From DSYU01 sp964437595 (lineage in GTDB: Bacteria; Chloroflexota; Anaerolineae; Anaerolineales; Anaerolineaceae): a stretch of 64,000 nucleotides of DNA. A program made the position numbers and the translations under genes. The stretch covers positions 11,925 through 75,924 of the forward strand of contig CAYTHO010000017.1 in the NCBI GenBank assembly GCA_964437595.1, in the 5' to 3' direction. Shown here piece after piece: positions 44,099 through 50,628 of this stretch; position 1 is the stretch's first letter; each line of letters opens with the position of its first letter. A model generated the notes under the pieces. The model had not been told where the DNA came from and did not search any database. It saw only the letters and a list, made by a program, of their open reading frames with translations.

Positions 44099-45607
44099 AT
44101 GGCATTAGGGCAGGCAGCCGCGCGCGAGTATCTCGATTTGGGAATGGATGCAATTCCATGCTATCCCTTATCGAAACGCGCGCGGCTGCTGTCCTGGCAA
44201 CGTGTACCGGCTTCCGTTCAATGGGAAGCGGCCACCGAGGCGGATAACATCGGCATACGCGGCGGCGGGGAACTGTCCCTAAGTTTCATAGATTCAGATG
44301 ACAAAATTAAACCCACCTGGGATAACGTTGTAAATTTCTTGTGGGGTTTTGGCCTGGAGCCTGGTAGTTATCCGGTAGATACAACGGCCCATCAGGGGCG
44401 GCGCGTCTACCTTTCGCTGATTGGAACGCTGCCCGGCGATTATCGAACCTTCCGGCCTGACTTTGGCGCGGGTGAATTTCGTTATGGACCCGGCGCGCTG
44501 GTAGTTGTTCCACCGAGTGAACTACCAGACGGGATATATCAACGGGAGAGCGGCGATTTGCGCAATATCCCCCGTATACGTGTACATGATCTACTGCCTA
44601 TTCTCACTAACCAGATTATCACGGCCCCTAAAGAACAGCGGCCATTATTGAAACCATCCCGCCGAGCGCTGGCGCTGCTGCGGGGGCAGGGGATAGAAAC
44701 CTACTCCACCAGAAGCGAGGCAGAACAGGCGATTATTACAAGCCTTGTCAATTCCGGGTTTGACTTCTCCGATACATTAGGACTATTCGAAAGTTACCCA
44801 GCGGCGGGCAAATTCCGCGAATTGTGGAATGATGACCCGAAGAAGGCTATTCGCTGGCTGCGAACGTCATACGAAACGGCGGCGCAATTCGTGAACGCGA
44901 ATCAATCACCGGCGCGCGAAACTGCGCTATCACTTCTCCACCATGCCCGCTCTATTGCCTGGCCTGGCTTGACCGGCTCCACCGATAGGGCGGTATATCT
45001 TGCACACCTGTCTATTGCCATACGCGCGGCGAAACTTACCTATTCGGCAGGCGCGCGGGAACTTGCAGAACTTGCAGGCGTGAACCGTCACACAGCCGAA
45101 AAAGCGAACTCGCGGTTAAGCGCGGCGGGCCTACTGTCACTTACCACACCAGCTATCAAGGGAGCCGGATTAGCCAACCTATACCGGCTAGAGTTGCGTG
45201 ACTGTACCACTCCCTATAAAGAATGTGAGGGAGTGGGCTACTCACGCAACTTAACCAACCACGATGTATTTAGAAGGCAGGGTTTAGGTAAGGCAGCCGG
45301 GGAAGTATACGCGGCGCTGCTGGAAAAACAGGGGCAGACATTAGGGGAACTGGCAACCAAAACCGGCAGGAATAAAACAACTATTTGGAGGGCGCTAATT
45401 CGTATGCTGAAAATGGCGGATACGTACACGGGGGAATATTTACCGATGGTTGAACATGACGGGGATAAATGGCGCGCGCTGGAAGTCGACTTAGACCACA
45501 TAGCGCACATTGTAGGAAGCGCGGGTATTGGAAGGAAACAGAAGGAACTACACGCGCGGGAAAGAGCAGCCCACCGGCGCGGATTGGAACACTCACAAGA
45601 ACTGTGA
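44099..45607 (+). CDS. Primase-polymerase-like replication protein with helix-turn-helix
   Basis: A 502-residue protein. Residues 1-185 resemble the bifunctional primase/polymerase domain: AIPCYPLSKRARLLSWQ, NIGIRGGG, an acidic FIDSDDK (the metal-binding D-x-D place), a TTAHQGRRVYL segment and EFRYGPGALVVVPPS. The middle and end carry two winged-helix-like parts (AELAGVNRHTAEKANSRLSAAGLL and ELATKTGRNKTTIWRALIRML). No helicase domain is present. It probably primes or initiates replication of the element. The only GATC of the element lies in this gene. Confidence 0.75.
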   Translation: MALGQAAAREYLDLGMDAIPCYPLSKRARLLSWQRVPASVQWEAATEADNIGIRGGGELSLSFIDSDDKIKPTWDNVVNFLWGFGLEPGSYPVDTTAHQGRRVYLSLIGTLPGDYRTFRPDFGAGEFRYGPGALVVVPPSELPDGIYQRESGDLRNIPRIRVHDLLPILTNQIITAPKEQRPLLKPSRRALALLRGQGIETYSTRSEAEQAIITSLVNSGFDFSDTLGLFESYPAAGKFRELWNDDPKKAIRWLRTSYETAAQFVNANQSPARETALSLLHHARSIAWPGLTGSTDRAVYLAHLSIAIRAAKLTYSAGARELAELAGVNRHTAEKANSRLSAAGLLSLTTPAIKGAGLANLYRLELRDCTTPYKECEGVGYSRNLTNHDVFRRQGLGKAAGEVYAALLEKQGQTLGELATKTGRNKTTIWRALIRMLKMADTYTGEYLPMVEHDGDKWRALEVDLDHIAHIVGSAGIGRKQKELHARERAAHRRGLEHSQEL

Positions 45608-45642
45608 TTCTCGGAATGGATAACGGGAGGGAATGACAAGAT

Positions 45643-45936
45643 ATGTTAGCAGAGCCGACTACTAGAGAACGTGTAAGCCTTATGCCTGCGTGGGGTTATG
45701 TCCCTGCGGCGCATGATTACGGATTGTTGCGGCTGGTTAGGGCAACGATTGCGCAAGCCGCTTATGACGCGCTAAAAGATAATTTGGAAGCGTACCAGGC
45801 GCGCCAATGGCTATTGTCCGAGGATTGCGCTATCTTTTGCGACTTTGGAGGCGTGAATTTTACAGTTATTCGAGAATGGGTAAATGCAGGCTGCCCGGAT
45901 TGGAGAAAACAAGGTGAAACGAACGAAACAGCATAG
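45643..45936 (+). CDS. Hypothetical protein of the element
   Basis: A 97-residue protein not recognised. The end (RQWLLSEDCAIFCDFGGVNFTVIREWVNAGCPDWRKQGE) resembles small phage/plasmid proteins in which CDFGGVNFTVIREWV-like residues surround a helix. No membrane segment. Confidence 0.6.
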   Translation: MLAEPTTRERVSLMPAWGYVPAAHDYGLLRLVRATIAQAAYDALKDNLEAYQARQWLLSEDCAIFCDFGGVNFTVIREWVNAGCPDWRKQGETNETA

Positions 45937-46084
45937 CGGGTTAAAAGTCGAAGTGCCTCTCACGCCAAAACAGGCGGAGGCGGTCGAAGCGCTGGTAAAA
46001 ACCGGCGAATTTACACGGGATGAAGCCGCTTCACTTGTGCGGCGGCTTATTTCCGAAATTAGCAATGAGTTACGAAAGGGGTAA
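45914..46084 (+). CDS. Small ribbon-helix-helix-like protein
   Basis: A 56-residue frame from GTG 45914 (GGAGA 8 nt upstream); ATG 45884 is an alternative. The pattern KVEVPLTPKQAEAVEALVKTGEF then TRDEAASLVRRLISEIS looks like a beta strand and two helices of a ribbon-helix-helix DNA-binding fold. It may regulate element genes or be an antitoxin without a toxin. It overlaps its upstream neighbour by 23 nt. Confidence 0.55.
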   Translation: MKRTKQHSGLKVEVPLTPKQAEAVEALVKTGEFTRDEAASLVRRLISEISNELRKG

Positions 46085-46087
46085 GAA

Positions 46088-46330
46088 ATGGCTACAAGTG
46101 ATTTGATTCAGGATGTTTATACCGCGATTGGTGCAGCCCGAACGGCTGCCCGCGCGGCTGCGGCTGCGCTTGAGGGTACGGCCCCGGTTTATGGCTTCCG
46201 TAAGCTGGAAATGGATGCCCTGTCTATTCAATTCGATGAAATGTTAGGGGAAGCGGAATATAGTCACCCATCCCTGTACACGGCCAACCCGGCATTACCC
46301 GCAAAAGATATGCAGGAACGGAGCAAATAG
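46088..46330 (+). CDS. Small hypothetical protein, Ala-rich helix
   Basis: An 80-residue protein not recognised. An Ala-rich amphipathic helix (about residues 12-30) is followed by an uncharged middle and a polar end. AAAGGGG precedes the ATG. Packed within 3 bp of its neighbours. Confidence 0.55.
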   Translation: MATSDLIQDVYTAIGAARTAARAAAAALEGTAPVYGFRKLEMDALSIQFDEMLGEAEYSHPSLYTANPALPAKDMQERSK

Positions 46331-46331
46331 C

Positions 46332-46856
46332 ATGAACATCGAAACGGCAAGGAAACAACTTGCAGAGCTTGAGGGGCGATTGCCCGAAGTGGAAGCCGAT
46401 TACCGGCAGGCGGTCGAAAGACTCGGCAGCAAGAATGATGAAGTGCTAGAGCTGGCCGCTGCCCGCGCAAAGGTGCGGGTCGATGGCCTGCGGTCCGCGA
46501 TTGACAAACAGCGGGGCGAAATTGCCCGGCTGGAAGCGGCAGCCCACCAGGCAGAGGTAGACGCTGCCCGGTTGGAAGTGGAAGCGATTTACACCGGCCT
46601 GGAAATTGAAATGCTGGAAACGCTGCGGCTATTCGTGGAATGGGAAGCCCGTTACCCGGATTATATCGAGCGGGCGCGGAAAGCGGCTGACCTGGCTGCG
46701 CGTTACAGCCTGGCCGATTTGAGCGCGAAGCTGTCTATTTTAGACTACTCAAACCCGTATAACGTCATTGTTGCCACCGTGGGCAGCTGGCGAACAGCCA
46801 ACAGGAACCCGTTATATTTGCGTGTTCCTGGCCTGATTACGAATTTACCGAAGTAA
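46332..46856 (+). CDS. Coiled-coil protein of the element
   Basis: A 174-residue protein with a long predicted coiled coil (about residues 1-85: ETARKQLAELEGRLPEVEADY and the following helices) and an acidic helical end. No catalytic motif or membrane segment. It could be a scaffold or a partner of the replication protein; not recognised. Confidence 0.6.
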   Translation: MNIETARKQLAELEGRLPEVEADYRQAVERLGSKNDEVLELAAARAKVRVDGLRSAIDKQRGEIARLEAAAHQAEVDAARLEVEAIYTGLEIEMLETLRLFVEWEARYPDYIERARKAADLAARYSLADLSAKLSILDYSNPYNVIVATVGSWRTANRNPLYLRVPGLITNLPK

Positions 46857-46887
46857 CTTTCGTCCAACGTGTTACCTCCTTTCACGA

Positions 46888-46913
46888 GTGGGGCTGCAAT
46901 GGGGCAGCCCCAC
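46888..46913. terminator. Hairpin after the coiled-coil gene
   Basis: GTGGGGCTGC pairs with GCAGCCCCAC around AATGGG. No T tract follows. It sits 25 nt before the start of the helix-turn-helix gene and may act in either termination or translation. Confidence 0.5.
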
Positions 46914-46937
46914 AGAAGGGGGGAAAGGGGGCAGACA

Positions 46938-47318
46938 ATGACAGATAACGGCACACTTTCACCAACCCAAAGACGCGCAATATCGGCGCTGCTGACCGAA
47001 CGAAACACCAGGGACGCGGCCCGCGCTGCTAAAGTTGCGGAGCGTACCTTATGGCGCTGGCTGGCTGACCCCATGTTTCGGGCGGAGCTGACCCGGCAAG
47101 AGGGCGAGGTTATCGACCAGGCGACCCGCTCACTTTTGGCTATGCAGGGGCAGGCGCTGGAAGTGTTCGACCAGGTATTGACCAGCGCCACCGCCACCGA
47201 TGCGAACCGATTACGGGCGGCGGAGGGGGTGCTAGATTACCTGTTGAAGCTGCGCGAGCTGGCAACCCTGGAAGAACGTGTAAGGAAATTGGAAGAGGCG
47301 CAAAATGAAAAACCTTGA
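46938..47318 (+). CDS. Helix-turn-helix protein (phBC6A51/terminase small-subunit-like start)
   Basis: A 126-residue protein. Residues 5-45 (LSPTQRRAISALLTERNTRDAA, then KVAERTLWRWL) form a helix-turn-helix like that of phage small terminase subunits and related DNA-binding proteins; the end is a leucine-rich coiled coil (LATLEERVRKLEEAQ). No large terminase follows, so packaging is not supported. ATG 46938 is favoured over an in-frame start at 46869, which lies inside the hairpin region. Confidence 0.65.
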   Translation: MTDNGTLSPTQRRAISALLTERNTRDAARAAKVAERTLWRWLADPMFRAELTRQEGEVIDQATRSLLAMQGQALEVFDQVLTSATATDANRLRAAEGVLDYLLKLRELATLEERVRKLEEAQNEKP

Positions 47319-47583
47319 TAAGCGCATTGAAAAGCTGGAAGAGCAACAGCCACCGGCAGCCGATGGCCCGCGCACGTGGAAAGAGTTTGTAGAATGGTCC
47401 AAAGCCGGGCGGACTATCCCCGGCCTGGGGATTATAGATATGGCGCTGCGGCCCGGTATTGTGGAAATGGGCAGCGAGGAAATGAGCGAGAACGAATTTA
47501 ACCGGCGCTATCCGAACGGGGTAATTGTGCGGATTGTGGATGAGGATAAAGACCATGAAGGACTTACAGAAAAGATTGGATAA
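47305..47583 (+). CDS. Small protein with KLEE leader, copy 1
   Basis: A 92-residue protein starting MKNLDKRIEKLEE, closely like the start of the next gene (MKDLQKRLDKLEE). The rest is acidic with NRRYPNGVIVRIVDE near the end. It overlaps both neighbours (14 nt and 29 nt). Not recognised. Confidence 0.55.
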   Translation: MKNLDKRIEKLEEQQPPAADGPRTWKEFVEWSKAGRTIPGLGIIDMALRPGIVEMGSEEMSENEFNRRYPNGVIVRIVDEDKDHEGLTEKIG

Positions 47584-47761
47584 GTTGGAAGAGCTGACCG
47601 GCGCGGGCGGGGCGGTTTACCCGGTTACTACGCCAAAGAGCGACTATTGGTATATAGGCGGTACACCTTACGCCACTTTGGAAGAAGTCAAGGCGGCCTA
47701 TCCTGGGCGGCAAGTGAAGCCGGTTACTCTAAATGTCAGTATCGACCTGGCAACGATATAA
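47555..47761 (+). CDS. Small protein with KLEE leader, copy 2
   Basis: A 68-residue protein from ATG 47555 (AGGA 8 nt upstream), starting MKDLQKRLDKLEELTG. The later part is a different alpha/beta stretch (YWYIGGTPYATLEEVKAAYPG). It is followed by a good terminator. Not recognised. Confidence 0.55.
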   Translation: MKDLQKRLDKLEELTGAGGAVYPVTTPKSDYWYIGGTPYATLEEVKAAYPGRQVKPVTLNVSIDLATI

Positions 47762-47782
47762 ACGCGCTTGTTTGTACCAACG

Positions 47783-47809
47783 GCCCGGCGATAACCACCG
47801 GGCTTTTTT
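47783..47809 (+). terminator. Rho-independent terminator
   Basis: GCCCGG (47783-47788) pairs with CCGGGC (47798-47803) and is followed by TTTTTT. It ends the long 43.5-47.8 kb gene run. Confidence 0.8.
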
Positions 47810-47832
47810 GTCCTATTTTCCGTAATTGGTAC

Positions 47833-47861
47833 TTGTAATTCACCAAAATATGAGTTATAAT
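47833..47861 (+). promoter_or_regulatory. Promoter of the right gene pair
   Basis: -35 TTGTAA (47833-47838), 17-bp spacer, -10 TATAAT (47856-47861). Two dyads follow the start point: GAATA-CA-TATTC (47871-47882) and GTGAGT-N5-ACTCAC (47885-47901), placed like operators. Confidence 0.6.
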
Positions 47862-47913
47862 TACTACCGAGAATACATATTCTTGTGAGTTATACACTCA
47901 CCAACAATAAAAC

Positions 47914-47945
47914 GGTTCGGGCGCTGCTACGAACAGCCCCGAACC
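47914..47945 (+). promoter_or_regulatory. Hairpin in the leader of the 47975 gene
   Basis: GGTTCGGG and GCTG pair with CAGC and CCCGAACC across one bulged C. The leader of about 107 nt then has GGAGG 12 nt before the start codon. Confidence 0.5.
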
Positions 47946-47974
47946 TGGCCCCAAAACATTGGAGGTTTTAGGAC

Positions 47975-48340
47975 ATGGCTATTTTAGCACGTTATCAAAA
48001 TATTATGGTGGAAGTGGTGGACGTTCTCACCACCGGCGACAATCGCAAGCGGGCGGTTATTCGGGCGCTGCAAGGGAAACCATTTACCGGCCACAGTTTC
48101 AACGGCGGCCCCTATGCTACGGATTGCGCCGTTGTATCGCCTGACCTGCTGACCGAAGTACACCAGGCGGCGGACGAACGGCAGGCGAACCCTTACGGCA
48201 AAACCAGGCGGAGCCGGATAGCAGGCGCAAAGCCGGAACCGGTTTATGTACCTTTCGAGCCTGCGGAGCTGGAAGGCGTGAAACCGTTGTTTCCTGTCCG
48301 TTCACGGCGCGAACCCTGGAAGGGTATCAATAGCGATTAG
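47975..48340 (+). CDS. Hypothetical protein before the right integrase
   Basis: A 121-residue protein not recognised, probably alpha/beta in the first 70 residues and basic in the last 50. It shares the promoter with the right recombinase, 11 bp downstream, and so may be an accessory or directionality factor; inference from position only. Confidence 0.58.
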   Translation: MAILARYQNIMVEVVDVLTTGDNRKRAVIRALQGKPFTGHSFNGGPYATDCAVVSPDLLTEVHQAADERQANPYGKTRRSRIAGAKPEPVYVPFEPAELEGVKPLFPVRSRREPWKGINSD

Positions 48341-48351
48341 GAGTAAACACC

Positions 48352-49338
48352 ATGACAGAAATTATCCCCACCAACAATAACGGCGCGGAGCTGGTCCAGG
48401 CGGACCGGCTCCCGCTTGACCAGAACCCGGCAGCCGTTTACCTGGCTGCATTGAACAGCGAAACCGGGCGAAGGTCACAACGGCAGGCATTAGATAAAAT
48501 GGCCGAACTAATGAGCGGCGGCGCTGCTAATTGTCTATCCTTCCCCTGGCAAAATTTGCGTTACCAGCATACGGCAGCAATCCGGGCAAAGTTGATTGAT
48601 ATGTATGCCCCGGCCACCTGTAATAAATTCCTTTCGGCCCTGCGTGGTGTACTTCTCCAGGCATTTACTTTAGGGCAAATAGGCGCGGAGGATTACCAGC
48701 GCGCGGTATTGGTAAAGAGTGTTACCGGGGAACGCATTCCCGCCGGTAGAAGTCTATCGACTGGTGAAATAGGCGCAATTATGGCGGCCTGCGAATCGGA
48801 CATAACCCCCGCTGGTGTTAGGGACGCGGCTATATTCTCGCTTATGCTGGCGGCTCTTCTACGGCGTGAGGAAGTGGTAAGGCTAGACCTGGAGAACTAC
48901 GACCCCGAAACCGGGTTACTGGTGGTTTTGGGAAAGCGCAACAAACAGCGGACGGATTATATTGATAACGGCGCTTATGATGCGCTTGCCGATTGGCTAG
49001 AAGTGCGAGGGAACGAACCCGGCCCGCTCTTCTACCCTGTCAACAAGGGCGGGAAAATCACCCGGCGGCGCATGACGAACCGCGCGGTTTATAACATGCT
49101 AGAGAAGCGCGGCGACCAGGCAGGGGTAAAGAAATTTACCCCGCATGATACCCGGCGAACCACAATAGGCGACCTGTTAGACGCTGGCGTAGATATTTCA
49201 ACCGTTGCGAAGATGGCCGGACATTCGAACGTACAGACAACCGCGCGGTATGATAGACGCGGCGAACAGGCAAAGAAGAAGGCAGCCGGGGTTATTCACG
49301 TTCCCTACCACCGAAGGAACAAGCTACCGGGCGCGTAA
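48352..49338 (+). CDS. Tyrosine recombinase/integrase (right)
   Basis: A 328-residue tyrosine recombinase: core-binding domain (residues about 25-115), then catalytic Arg in AALLRREEVVRL, Lys in VVLGKRNKQRTDY, HDTRRTTIGDLL, GHSNVQTTARYDRR with the nucleophile Tyr. It is unlike the left recombinase outside the catalytic motifs. It reads toward attR and ends 361 bp before it. The palindrome TGTCAA-GAA-TTGACA (49340-49354) follows its stop codon. Confidence 0.92.
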   Translation: MTEIIPTNNNGAELVQADRLPLDQNPAAVYLAALNSETGRRSQRQALDKMAELMSGGAANCLSFPWQNLRYQHTAAIRAKLIDMYAPATCNKFLSALRGVLLQAFTLGQIGAEDYQRAVLVKSVTGERIPAGRSLSTGEIGAIMAACESDITPAGVRDAAIFSLMLAALLRREEVVRLDLENYDPETGLLVVLGKRNKQRTDYIDNGAYDALADWLEVRGNEPGPLFYPVNKGGKITRRRMTNRAVYNMLEKRGDQAGVKKFTPHDTRRTTIGDLLDAGVDISTVAKMAGHSNVQTTARYDRRGEQAKKKAAGVIHVPYHRRNKLPGA

Positions 49339-49699
49339 CTGTCAAGAATTGACATTCTAGGTAGTGGTAATAGGGAATGCTGGCATGAACTGGTAAATTT
49401 TGTGTATTGTAAAATGTTACGAATGGGTTTAAAATAAAAGCGGGTTAGGCAAGTGTTAGCGCACTCACCCAACCCTCCCCAATAACCACCGATAGAGCGG
49501 CGGTTCGGGTCTTTAGTTATAGTATATGACCCCCACCTATGGCGCGCAATCGGTGAATTAAAAAACCGGGCGCGTTTTTTATTTGCCCGGCAGTGACCAG
49601 AAGATTAACAACTTTGTGCCTGTCGTTTGTGGTGGAAACCCCGCCACATTTACGGCAACCGGGCGATATATTCTCTAAATGTGCTACCCCTGGCCTTCT
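49339..49699. other. Non-coding right end of the element
   Basis: No gene seen. It contains the dyad TGTCAA-GAA-TTGACA (49340-49354), an imperfect 14-bp hairpin (49442-49475) and a CCGGGC/GCCCGG hairpin (49566-49590). These may be arm-type recombinase sites and terminators. Confidence 0.5.
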
Positions 49700-49761
49700 A
49701 GACTCGAACTCTCAGCCTGCAGATTAGAAGTCTGATGCTCTGTCCATTGAGCTACTGGGGC
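49700..49761 (-). pseudogene. Truncated tRNA-Arg remnant
   Basis: The 5' 62 nt of tRNA-Arg(TCT), cut within the T stem: the 3' half of the T stem and acceptor strand are replaced by element sequence (TAGAAGGCC). It keeps what was probably the native upstream region. Confidence 0.85.
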
Positions 49762-49767
49762 GGGAAA
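49700..49767. repeat. attR: right copy of the 68-bp attachment repeat
   Basis: Identical to 39720-39787. It contains 62 nt of the tRNA gene but lacks the last 11 nt, so it is the displaced native 5' part. Confidence 0.93.
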
Positions 49768-49994
49768 ACCGAAAATCTGGCCTCAAAACGGTTTAAAAAC
49801 AGCACATGTACTAGGTGCCAACGTAACCTTAAAGAAGTTTAGGTATCGTTCTGAAAAAGTCCTATGGCCTATGGACTCCGACTTCCTTTCTTAAGGTTCG
49901 CCTGCTCGAATTATAGCATAAATGTATCAGGGCTGAACGATTTCTTAGGGCCAGTCAGAGGGGTGTGAAATGGCGATGATGCTAACCTAAACCT
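49768..49994. other. Former upstream region of tRNA-Arg
   Basis: No gene seen. A long imperfect inverted repeat (AACCTTAA near 49825 with TTAAGGTT near 49901) encloses AGTCC-N10-GGACT, which on the minus strand is followed by TTTTT and may be a weak terminator. Confidence 0.35.
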
Positions 49995-50330
49995 CAGGTG
50001 GTCGATCTGGGGCGCGAATTCATCCTTTCCGGTGTCGGTTATACACTCGATTGGGACGCGGCTTTCACCAACCCGCTTACATTTGAGGTGCTCGTTTCCA
50101 CCGACAACGAAACATGGACACTTGCCTGTCCGTTATTCGAAATGGGTTCTTTAAACGCACTCTGCCAGGAAAATTGCCCCCTGGCGCCTGGCAGTAGCGG
50201 TGAGCTGGAAAAGATTAACCACAACCACCGCGAAATTCATTTGGGCTGGGTCCCGGTGGTAGGGAGTAGGTCCGCTCTGGATAATAATCCTGTTCGTTCT
50301 TATTCTAAAACCTGGTGGGAAAATGGGTAG
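49995..50330 (+). pseudogene. Decayed discoidin (F5/8 type C)-like fragment
   Basis: About 110 residues: QVVDLGREFILSGVGYTLDW, FEVLVSTDNETWTLA and a later scrambled end resemble part of an F5/8 type C (discoidin) carbohydrate-binding domain. A stop lies just upstream in frame and no start or signal peptide is present, so it looks like a leftover of an exported protein broken before or at integration. Base 49998 is a GTG but I do not treat it as a real start. Confidence 0.45.
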
Positions 50331-50628
50331 ATGGGGTTATCCATTTCTTTCCATAGGGAAAACCCTACCCCGGTATGCTTGCATGTTATTCTACGCACCC
50401 GTTCCTGCGGCCTCCTTGCCATGGCGATGTGGCGCTGGGAACCCCCTGCTAATCTACACCCGGCAATATAACTGGGTTTTCGAGCAAGGCTGTTCTTTGC
50501 AAAAGAGAAAAGTTTATTGATGCTGTTTTTACAGTGGATGTGCTATATTTTTTATAGCGCACATTCACTGGTTTCGATTGAGCCTTGAAAGCATATTCAT
50601 TAGCGGCGAATTGACCATGGAGAAAGCG
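50331..50628. promoter_or_regulatory. Upstream region of the chemoreceptor gene
   Basis: No credible gene. A dyad (GTGGATGTGC-TATA at 50534-50547 with 50553-50568) lies about 60 bp before the start and may be an operator or hairpin. No clear -35/-10 pair was found. Confidence 0.4.

Larger units (their letters stand above)
39788..49699. mobile_element. About 9.9-kb integrative element inserted in tRNA-Arg
   Basis: The segment lies between perfect 68-bp direct repeats made of tRNA-Arg sequence and encodes tyrosine recombinases next to both ends. All genes point right. Cargo is a primase-polymerase-like protein, small zinc-finger and helix-turn-helix proteins, two membrane/SH3b proteins and about ten small unknown proteins. 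No structural phage gene, large terminase, relaxase, coupling protein or type IV secretion gene is recognised. By my reading it contains one GATC (44588-44591), against eight in the first 1.3 kb of the window. It could be an integrative plasmid or a satellite of a phage. Confidence 0.88.

Noticed and set aside
45914..46330. Toxin-antitoxin pair in the element
   Set aside because: A ribbon-helix-helix-like protein is present, but the neighbouring small protein has no toxin motif.
46938..47318. Small terminase subunit as proof of a phage
   Set aside because: Only a helix-turn-helix resemblance; no large terminase, portal or capsid gene in the element.
39788..49699. Element as a conjugative element (ICE)
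   Set aside because: No relaxase, VirB4/VirD4 or TraG-like gene is visible.
50323..50520. 65-codon plus-strand frame after the discoidin fragment
   Set aside because: No ribosome site, Cys/Pro/Trp-rich random-looking product.
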